Source of the DNA: BJHL01 sp040378885
GTDB lineage: Bacteria > Planctomycetota > Phycisphaerae > Phycisphaerales > UBA1924
Assembly (NCBI GenBank): GCA_046316615.1
Contig: JBKDAN010000051.1
Coordinates: forward strand, 26,801 to 90,800
Direction: 5' to 3'
DNA: 64,000 nt
The position numbers were made by a program, and so were the translations under genes. Below the pieces are notes generated by a model. The model ran no database searches and was not told the origin of the DNA. It was given only the letters and a program-made list of their open reading frames with translations. Positions 58,103 to 64,000 of this stretch are shown here, one piece after another. The number at the start of each line of letters is the position of its first letter. The first letter of the stretch is position 1.

Positions 58103-60037
58103 ATGCAACGTTCCGTTACCTCGCACATCCGTCTGGCTGCCTACGCCGCCCCCCTCGCCCTCGCCCTCCTCGCTGGCTCCGCCAACGCGCAGGCCCTGGG
58201 CACTCAGTTCACCTACCAGGGCCAGCTCAACGTCGGCGGCGTGCCCGCAGTCGGCGGCACCGCTGACCTCCGCTTCCGCGTCTACGACTCCGCCGCCGGC
58301 GGCTTGCAGCAGGGCTCAACGCTTGTCGCCAACAACATCATCATTCAGTCTGACGGCCGCTTCGTGACCGAACTCGACTTCGGCGCCTCCGCCTTCGGCG
58401 CAAACGCTCGCTGGATCGAAATCGACGTCCGCCGCCCCGCAGGCAGCGCAAACGCCTTCGTCACCCTCACCCCGCGCCAACGCCTCAACCCCACCCCCAA
58501 CGCTGCCTTCGCCAGCAGCGCAGGCTCCGCCACGACCGCGGCCAACGCAAGTGCTCTCGGCGGCCAGAACGGCGCCTTCTACCAAAACGCCAGCAACCTC
58601 AACGCCGGCACCGTCGCCGAGGCACGCCTCCCCGCGACCGTCATGCGCACCAACTCCAACCAGACCATCACCAGCGAGAACGTCTTCAACAACATCAACA
58701 ATGTCTTCACGGGCAACGGCGCGGGCCTCACCGGCATCAACGCCGCCAACATCTCCACCGGCGCACTCCCCGACGCTCGCCTCTCCAGCAACGTCGCCCT
58801 CCGCAACGGCGGCAACACCTTCAACGGCGCACAAACCTTCAGCGGCGGCTTCGTGGGCGTTGGTCGCAACTTCACAATCGGCGCCGAACAGTTCGGCCTC
58901 GGTGCGAACACCATCGGCTACAACGGCATGTACATTCGCAACGAAAACGCCGCCGGTACGCCCTTCTACGGCTACTCCACGCCCACATGGAGCATGTGGA
59001 CCTACCTCGATGGCTCCACGTGGAAGGTGTACAACAATGGTGATCGCCTCGCGCTGACGAGCAATGGCAACCTCGGTTTGGGCATTAACAACCCGCTCTA
59101 CAAGATGCACGTCGCCAGCGACGTTGACACTCAGCTCGCCATCCAGAGCACCGGTCCCAGCGGCCGTACCTGGTCGCTGCAGTCCACCCAAGGCGTGTCG
59201 GGCACGCCCCACCTCGACGCCGCCTTCCAACTCATCGATCGCACTGCCGGCATCGCCCAAATGACCATTGGCAGTAACGGCAAAGTCAGCTTCGCCAATG
59301 GCACCGCTCCGGAGACTGCGAAGCTGAGCGTCCTGAGCGACGCTGCCTCCCTCGACGGCATCCGCGGTTGGACGGTCACCGGCAACGGCTGGGGTGTCGA
59401 AGGTCGCGCCTCCGCCAACGGCGCCGCAGGCATTCGCGGCAATCTCGACTCCATCAGCATCACCGGCGCTGGCGTCGAAGGCAGCGCATCAACCACCATC
59501 GCCGGCTCTTGGGCTGGCCGATTCTTCGGCAACGTCACCGTGCAAGGTGCCCTCAGCGCCACCAGCAAGTCCTTCCGCATCGATCACCCCCAAGATCCCG
59601 CCAACAAGGAACTCTGGCACGCCAGCATCGAGAGCGACCAGTACATCAACGTCTACTCAGGCAACGCCACCACCGACGCAACCGGCTACGCCACCATCAC
59701 GCTGCCCGCATGGATGGAAGCGACCAACCACAACTTCCGCTATCAACTCACCGTCATCGACGAAGGCGAACAACAGACCGACTTCGTCATGGCGCGTGTC
59801 GTGCAGAAAGTCGCCAACAACCAGTTCGCCATCAAGACCAGCGCACCCAACGTCGAAGTCAGTTGGCAACTGACCGGCGAACGCAAGGACGCCTGGGCCC
59901 TCAAGAACCCGCTCCAAGTCGAGCAGATCAAGCTCGAACAAAACCGCGGCAAGTACATCAACCCCGAAGCCTTCGGGTTCGGCGACGACAAGCGCTTGGA
60001 ATACACCTCGCGCCCCGACGCGACGCCGGCCAACTGA
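58103..60037 (+). CDS. Secreted fibre-like surface protein
   Basis: 644 aa; GAAGGAGAA precedes the ATG and a signal peptide (L-A-L-L-A-G-S-A-N-A-Q) follows. Repetitive Asn/Gly/Ala segments such as L-N-A-G-T-V-A-E-A-R-L-P and S-T-G-A-L-P-D-A-R-L are typical of tail-fibre and adhesin repeats. The C-terminal 150 residues (F-R-I-D-H-P-Q-D-P-A-N-K-E-L, then Y-I-N-V-Y-S-G-N-A-T-T-D, then V-E-V-S-W-Q-L-T-G-E-R-K-D) are a conserved domain seen in many planctomycete and Bacteroidota surface proteins. Probably a trimeric surface fibre; the ligand is unknown. Confidence 0.88.
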   Translation: MQRSVTSHIRLAAYAAPLALALLAGSANAQALGTQFTYQGQLNVGGVPAVGGTADLRFRVYDSAAGGLQQGSTLVANNIIIQSDGRFVTELDFGASAFGANARWIEIDVRRPAGSANAFVTLTPRQRLNPTPNAAFASSAGSATTAANASALGGQNGAFYQNASNLNAGTVAEARLPATVMRTNSNQTITSENVFNNINNVFTGNGAGLTGINAANISTGALPDARLSSNVALRNGGNTFNGAQTFSGGFVGVGRNFTIGAEQFGLGANTIGYNGMYIRNENAAGTPFYGYSTPTWSMWTYLDGSTWKVYNNGDRLALTSNGNLGLGINNPLYKMHVASDVDTQLAIQSTGPSGRTWSLQSTQGVSGTPHLDAAFQLIDRTAGIAQMTIGSNGKVSFANGTAPETAKLSVLSDAASLDGIRGWTVTGNGWGVEGRASANGAAGIRGNLDSISITGAGVEGSASTTIAGSWAGRFFGNVTVQGALSATSKSFRIDHPQDPANKELWHASIESDQYINVYSGNATTDATGYATITLPAWMEATNHNFRYQLTVIDEGEQQTDFVMARVVQKVANNQFAIKTSAPNVEVSWQLTGERKDAWALKNPLQVEQIKLEQNRGKYINPEAFGFGDDKRLEYTSRPDATPAN

Positions 60038-60060
60038 TTCCCACCTCACCACACACACAG

Positions 60061-60095
60061 CGGCGAGTGTCAGCATCCGAGGCTGCCGCTCGCCG
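60061..60095 (+). terminator. Hairpin after the fibre-like gene
   Basis: C-G-G-C-G-A-G (60061-60067) pairs with C-T-C-G-C-C-G (60089-60095), with an inner C-A-G-C / G-C-T-G pairing. A mildly T-rich tail (T-T-G-T-C-A-T-T-T) follows. It overlaps the 3' end of the convergent integrase gene. Confidence 0.6.
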
Positions 60096-61398
60096 TTGTC
60101 ATTTGCTCGCGACGATGTGACGAAACACCGCTAAATCTGCGAGAATCCGCCATGTTCTCGGTGTTCTCGTCGCGTGCGTCGTGAGCATCATCATCGCGCC
60201 GCTTCGCATCGGATTGATCGGTTTCGCTTGCCAACTGCTGGCAGTAACGCTGGTGCCCTTCCGCGTCCGCTGCGCTCGCGTGCATCGTGCCCGTTGCCGC
60301 GTGCCTTCCGGGGGTTTGAATGCTCGGGAGCTTCGCGACCGCGCCAGCCGTATCGCTCAATCCGAGAATCGTGTAATGCCGCAGCGTGGTGCGATAGTCT
60401 GAGTGTCGCATCACTTTCTGAGCCACTTGCGGCACAACACCAGCCCGCGCCAATGCCGTACCCAAAGTTGTGCGAAGCGCGTGCAGATCGACCACGCGGT
60501 CTTCGGCATCCTTCGCAGGAATGCCCGCCCGTCGAAAGTCATTCCGCCGCGTCAGGTCGCGGATCGTTTGCGGCCACACGCGCGCCATCGGGAGCGCGGG
60601 GTTCTCGTCCAGCCGTTGCCGCAACACTTGGGCAACTTGGGGGTGCATGGGGATCACGTCGATTCGTCGTGCCTTGCCTTGTCGAATCGTCAGCGTGCTT
60701 TCTGCAAAATCTACGTCAGCCCACGTCAGCTTGCACATATCGCCTTTGCGCAGCCCGGCGAGTGCAGCCGTGATGTACCACGCATGCCGCCCGCGCTGGC
60801 GTGCAACGTCAATCAGCCGCGCCAGTTCATCATCCGTCAGCGGGCGACGGATGCGCCGCCGGTCGCGAGATTCGTCCAGCTTGGGCACAATCGCCAGCGG
60901 ATTCGCTTGGGCGCGTCCCGTGCGGACGCACCACGAGTAGAACGCCACCGCAGTTTGCCTTACGTGGTTCACGCTGCGCGCCGACAAACCGCGATCCTGC
61001 AAAGCCTTCAGGTGAAGCTCCAGCGCGTCGGCTGTCAGTTCGGCCAGCCGGGCCACCGTGCCCCCCGCCATCATCTTCGCGAGATGTGACTTTTTTTGCT
61101 TGACGTGTCGCGGATCATGCCCAGCGCGTTCGCAGTGCGCGATGTACGCCGCCGTGTGCTCGGTCAGAGCCTTGCGGCCTTCCACGGCAAACCGATCCTG
61201 CGCCGGATCAATCACGAGGTCGCGACGGAGTGCAACCTCTGCCACGAGCTTGTTGAGAATGCGCTCGGCGGATGCCTTGTCAGTCGTCCGCGTCGAATGC
61301 TCGCGCCGCTTGCCCTTGTGATCCCAGAAGCTGGCGATCCACGGGCCTTTGGGTGTTTTCTTGAAGATGCTGCCAGTGCCCTTGCTACGTGCCATCAT
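60070..61398 (-). CDS. Phage-type tyrosine integrase
   Basis: 442 aa; the ATG at 61398 overlaps the upstream regulator stop as ATGA. An AP2-like/arm-binding N-terminus (G-S-I-F-K-K-T-P-K-G-P-W-I-A-S-F-W) and a core-binding domain precede the catalytic domain. Catalytic residues: Arg in A-G-L-R-K-G-D, H-A-L-R, R-H-S-D-Y and Tyr in L-R-H-Y-T. A C-terminal tail of about 85 residues is Asp/Arg/Ala-rich and non-conserved. It lies at the left end of a mobile element, next to a host gene terminator. Confidence 0.93.
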   Translation of the reverse strand: MMARSKGTGSIFKKTPKGPWIASFWDHKGKRREHSTRTTDKASAERILNKLVAEVALRRDLVIDPAQDRFAVEGRKALTEHTAAYIAHCERAGHDPRHVKQKKSHLAKMMAGGTVARLAELTADALELHLKALQDRGLSARSVNHVRQTAVAFYSWCVRTGRAQANPLAIVPKLDESRDRRRIRRPLTDDELARLIDVARQRGRHAWYITAALAGLRKGDMCKLTWADVDFAESTLTIRQGKARRIDVIPMHPQVAQVLRQRLDENPALPMARVWPQTIRDLTRRNDFRRAGIPAKDAEDRVVDLHALRTTLGTALARAGVVPQVAQKVMRHSDYRTTLRHYTILGLSDTAGAVAKLPSIQTPGRHAATGTMHASAADAEGHQRYCQQLASETDQSDAKRRDDDAHDARDENTENMADSRRFSGVSSHRREQMTTASGSLGC

Positions 61399-61625
61399 GC
61401 ACCCCCTTTGCCCCTGCGGGCTTTGCTTGTCGTCTTCATCTTCACCAGCGTCAGGCCCAGGTACGCACACAACGCATCGACGCTGGGCGTGCGAAGTGCC
61501 CGCCCGCTTTCCACGAACCTGCTGATTGCGGACGCACTTACGCCCGTCGCGCGTGCGATTTCGTTCCGGGATTGCCCGGCGTGCTCAATCGCCTCTCGGA
61601 GCACTTGCGAAACAGTCGTCTTCAT
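61395..61625 (-). CDS. XRE-family HTH regulator of the mobile element
   Basis: 76 aa from the ATG at 61625 (AGG 9 bases upstream; another ATG lies 9 bases earlier). A helix-turn-helix is visible: S-R-N-E-I-A-R-A-T-G-V-S-A-S-A-I-S-R-F-V, then L-R-T-P-S-V-D-A-L-C-A-Y-L-G-L. It is directly coupled to the integrase. A perfect inverted repeat lies just upstream (61645-61664), a likely autoregulatory operator. Confidence 0.88.
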   Translation of the reverse strand: MKTTVSQVLREAIEHAGQSRNEIARATGVSASAISRFVESGRALRTPSVDALCAYLGLTLVKMKTTSKARRGKGGA

Positions 61626-61644
61626 CGGTGTCATCCTATCACAA

Positions 61645-61664
61645 GTGTTGCTGATATGCAACAC
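61645..61664 (-). promoter_or_regulatory. Operator of the XRE regulator
   Basis: G-T-G-T-T-G-C (61645-61651) and G-C-A-A-C-A-C (61658-61664) form a perfect 7-bp inverted repeat around T-G-A-T-A-T. It lies 20 bases upstream of the regulator start, at the spot expected for a repressor-controlled promoter. Confidence 0.65.
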
Positions 61665-61668
61665 CATC

Positions 61669-62508
61669 TCAGTCAATTCCCATAGCACGTTTCGGCTGGG
61701 GCGCGTCGCCCGCCTGCATCAGCTTTGCAATCGCACCGATGATCGGGGCCGAGTCATCCGGGTAGCTGTACCGATCCGCGAGATTCCGATACTTGGCGCG
61801 AGCGTGCGCCACCCACTTTGCCCGCTCGGGCGCGCTCAGCCCGTTGAAGGTTTCGATTGCACTCGCTCGCTTTGCTTCCGGCGTGTTCCCTGCGTCGGCT
61901 GCGACCGTCGGCACCGCGTAAGGCTCCCGAATCGCCGCCACCGCAAAGCCCGCTGGCGATGCCTTGCGCTTCGCCTCTCGCGCAAGCCACGCTATCCGCT
62001 CGGGTGTCGCGTTCGCGTGTCTCAGCCATTCTTCCCCAACCCCAAGCGCGAGCAGAGCCGCAGCGTCCGCCGTGTGTTGTGTGGTCAGTTCTCTGTTATG
62101 TTCTTTGGTATGTTCGGCAACACTCTGTGGCGGGCTGGGGGCCACGCTCTGGCGGGTTGGACGCTTCGCCGTGTCGGGCTGGGGGCCAGCGGGTGTTGCG
62201 TTCAACGCGCCACCGTCTGGCGGGTTGGGTACTTGGAACCGATACCGATTCGACATGCGGCCACCCTTACGTGAGCCGACGAGCACGAGCCAAGCCGTCT
62301 TCTCCAGTCGGCGCAAGCTCGCACGAGTAGCGGATCGGCCATAGCCCGCCGCCCGTGAAAGCGTTGCAACGCTCGGCCATGCAACGCCATCAGCATCGGC
62401 GAACGTCAGGAACGCCACGAGTGTCGCCTTCTCACGCTTCCCAAGTGTCGAATCACGCACCGCCCGCGTCCGTGCGAAGTTGTCGATGCGCTTAGGCGGG
62501 TCGCCCAT
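61669..62508 (-). CDS. HTH protein of mobile element, replication-type
   Basis: 279 aa from the ATG at 62508; the ORF overlaps the end of the upstream gene. An N-terminal winged/HTH_36-type domain (F-L-T-F-A-D-A-D-G-V-A-W-P-S-V-A-T-L-S-R-A-A-G) is followed by a Pro/Gln/Thr-rich linker. The C-terminal helical segment has A-K-W-V-A-H-A-R-A-K-Y-R-N. Such proteins are often prophage or ICE replication-initiator-like; no replication motif confirms it here. Confidence 0.78.
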   Translation of the reverse strand: MGDPPKRIDNFARTRAVRDSTLGKREKATLVAFLTFADADGVAWPSVATLSRAAGYGRSATRASLRRLEKTAWLVLVGSRKGGRMSNRYRFQVPNPPDGGALNATPAGPQPDTAKRPTRQSVAPSPPQSVAEHTKEHNRELTTQHTADAAALLALGVGEEWLRHANATPERIAWLAREAKRKASPAGFAVAAIREPYAVPTVAADAGNTPEAKRASAIETFNGLSAPERAKWVAHARAKYRNLADRYSYPDDSAPIIGAIAKLMQAGDAPQPKRAMGID

Positions 62509-62977
62509 CGGCCACCCCCTTCGCCGCATCGCCGTTGGCGTGCTCGGCCAGCGCAGCCCGCCCCAGATCGGTCGCGACCCACACCCGCGCCGCGCACCCG
62601 CTGGGGCTTGGGCGTGTGTCGCCACGCAGCGTGATGTAACCCTGTCTCGCGAGTTCGCCGCGCCGTGGGTTCACGCTTTGGATCACGACACGAGCACCCG
62701 CCGCAATCTCGGGATCGGTCGCGCCGTGCTCACCGTGCCCCGCGATGAACGCGAGCACCTTGGCGCGTTGCGGGTTGAAGAAACCTTGCGCCCGTCGGGC
62801 CGCTTGGCGTGATGTGTTGGGTGCGTTGCGCCGCACCGCTGGCATGAGAGGGACGTAGTTGCTAAAGTTCATTGCATCACTTTCTTTGGAGCCGCTCGGG
62901 ATTGCAGCCCGGGCGTCTTCGTTTCTGGGGGTGCGTTCCGGGTCGGGGAGTGCATCGAGAATCTTCGCGTTATCCAC
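62492..62977 (-). CDS. Small winged-helix-like protein of mobile element
   Basis: 161 aa from a GTG at 62977 overlapping the upstream stop by 8 bases; an ATG at 62872 is the alternative (126 aa). The core V-L-A-F-I-A-G-H-G-E-H-G-A-T-D-P-E-I-A-A-G... R-R-G-E-L-A-R-Q-G-Y-I is a winged-helix DNA-binding pattern. Overlaps on both sides show a compact element operon. Confidence 0.7.
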   Translation of the reverse strand: MDNAKILDALPDPERTPRNEDARAAIPSGSKESDAMNFSNYVPLMPAVRRNAPNTSRQAARRAQGFFNPQRAKVLAFIAGHGEHGATDPEIAAGARVVIQSVNPRRGELARQGYITLRGDTRPSPSGCAARVWVATDLGRAALAEHANGDAAKGVADGRPA

Positions 62978-63194
62978 GGCGTACCGCCTTACTCGCGTGC
63001 GATGCGAGCCATGCGTCGAGATCACTCGGGCGATACAACACCACTCTCCCGATGCGAACGGATGGAATATCACCGCGCGGGCTTGTGTTTGCCCAGAGCA
63101 GCCGCGAGCCGATGCCGAGAATGCGAGCCGCTTCACGCGGACGCACCGCGAGCACGGGAGCAGCTTGGTTGGTGAAGTGTTGCGAGTGGTTCAT
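62970..63194 (-). CDS. Excisionase-like HTH protein
   Basis: 74 aa. An HTH_17/excisionase pattern is visible: V-R-P-R-E-A-A-R-I-L-G-I-G-S-R-L-L-W, I-P-S-V-R-I-G-R-V-V-L-Y and S-D-L-D-A-W-L. It overlaps both neighbours by a few bases. It may direct excision or act as a repressor. Confidence 0.82.
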   Translation of the reverse strand: MNHSQHFTNQAAPVLAVRPREAARILGIGSRLLWANTSPRGDIPSVRIGRVVLYRPSDLDAWLASHASKAVRRG

Positions 63195-63418
63195 GCGCCC
63201 CCCTTTGCCGCATTCAAGCGTCGCCCAACTTGCCGCCGCGTTGTGCCGGACGATGCGAAAGCGCGCAGGTCTTCGTCACGAATGCGGATGCTGCGACCGA
63301 ATCGCACACTTGCAAGTTCACCATCTCGAACAAAGTTCTCGATAGCACGGCGCGACATGCCCAACATCTGGGCAACCTGCGAAAGCGTGAAGGCACGGAC
63401 AGTCTTTTCCTGAGTCAT
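63191..63418 (-). CDS. Excisionase-like HTH protein
   Basis: 75 aa from the ATG at 63418 (GAAGGGA 5 bases upstream). Pattern F-T-L-S-Q-V-A-Q-M-L-G-M-S-R-R-A-I-E-N-F-V, then S-V-R-F-G-R-S-I-R-I, fits the HTH_17/excisionase family. It is the first gene of the minus-strand element operon, overlapping the next by 4 bases. Confidence 0.84.
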   Translation of the reverse strand: MTQEKTVRAFTLSQVAQMLGMSRRAIENFVRDGELASVRFGRSIRIRDEDLRAFASSGTTRRQVGRRLNAAKGGA

Positions 63419-64000
63419 GTGATTCCCTTCAGCCGCCCGGCGCATGCGACAACGCGTGCACACTGGGCGCAGAGTGATGAGTGGAAGGAACAGACAACAG
63501 CCGCAACGCGTCAGCGTCGGGCGTTATCACTTACGTTGTAATTGCGATCGGAAAGAAAGAGGGGGAGTACGAGAGGGCATCCATCAGGGTGCCGCGTTGC
63601 CGAGAATCGCATCTCCATCGGTGTGGCGTGACCTGCCACCACCGGACTTGTGGTCAATTTCCCACCCGGCCCAGACCACACGGGCACGAAACACTACCAC
63701 AAGAAACACACCACGTCCAGTGGTTGGTTCCGATTCAATGTCAACATGACAGCTAGGGGACAGGTAGTGAAGGGTTATTCACAATTTCACCCTCAGCATC
63801 GCACCGCTAGAGCCGCCTAAAGCCCCGTGGCGGAAAATGGGGGGTCGAAATCTGCGGCCACTCGCGAAACAGACCAATCGCCGTCCCGCGCCTGTACTTG
63901 ACAGGGATTTCACCCCCTACCCCTTCACTTGGCGAGCAGAGTGCCCCAGTGAAACAGAGGCAGACTTATTGCGGGTCGGCTTCCCGGGCGATCACGGAAA
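63419..64000. other. Intergenic region of the mobile element at the window edge
   Basis: No convincing gene. It holds minus-strand TTGAC-like words near 63739-63745, but no matching -10 box is clear. A 41-codon minus-strand frame contains W-E-I-D-H, recalling HNH nucleases, but stops early. The region likely carries the promoter for the HTH operon. Confidence 0.35.

Noticed and set aside
63600..63760. HNH nuclease-like W-E-I-D-H motif on the minus strand
   Set aside because: The frame stops after about 25 more codons and lacks the second His and the Cys pairs. Chance or a short remnant.

Overview
The window is a GC-rich bacterial chromosome segment that I assign to Planctomycetota, most likely class Phycisphaerae. 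The main evidence is ten copies of a C-terminal repeat built around I-D-F-N-N-N-G-V-F-P-E-D-Q-D, bracketed by cysteines. This is the 'GC-type dockerin' tail, known mostly from Phycisphaerales secreted proteins. ECF-sigma/TPR-CHAT genes, pseudopilin genes and a planctomycete-style fibre-like surface protein agree with this. The class assignment is inference; no rRNA is present.

Left part (1-17965). A truncated secreted protein is followed by a tightly coupled minus-strand operon: ECF sigma factor, small anti-sigma-like protein, TPR-CHAT caspase-like protease, and exported subtilase with a dockerin-like tail. Two of the junctions are 4-base ATGA overlaps. A divergent dockerin-tailed secreted protein follows. 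Next come an operon of unknown secreted protein, copper P-type ATPase (copA) and TPR protein, a possible 68-aa ORF, a membrane SpoIIE-type phosphatase with a membrane AAA-like ATPase, and a PepSY-like secreted protein.

Middle part (18140-31884). A degenerate ketosynthase lacking its catalytic histidines, an RGG-rich GxxExxY pseudo-nuclease and an intact FabF-like ketosynthase lie in a row, separated by odd inverted repeats. They are followed by two MscS channels, a small membrane protein with a long structured 3' region, a membrane glycosyltransferase, glmS, a DUF4258 gene with a tiny partner, a Xer-type recombinase and a flagellin. The flagellin leader carries a hairpin with CsrA-like GGA motifs.

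Secretome block and transcription/translation block (32115-57769). Four consecutive dockerin-tailed secreted proteins (two propeller-like, one phosphoesterase with DNRLRE domains, one C-type lectin) precede rpoC and rpoB. The canonical rplKAJL-rpoBC cluster is split by about 5.9 kb. This insert holds a plus-strand kinase-CHASE2/FecR/FecR operon and a minus-strand operon of Cys-rich secreted peptide, anchored protein and pseudopilin. rpoB has its own promoter and leader hairpin, and rplL has a predicted three-way-junction RNA in front of it. A pilT-type ATPase lies upstream of rplK.

Right end (58103-64000). A large fibre-like surface protein is followed by the left end of an integrated mobile element: tyrosine integrase, XRE regulator with a clear operator, HTH replication-type protein, winged-helix protein and two excisionase-like proteins. 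The element runs out of the window.
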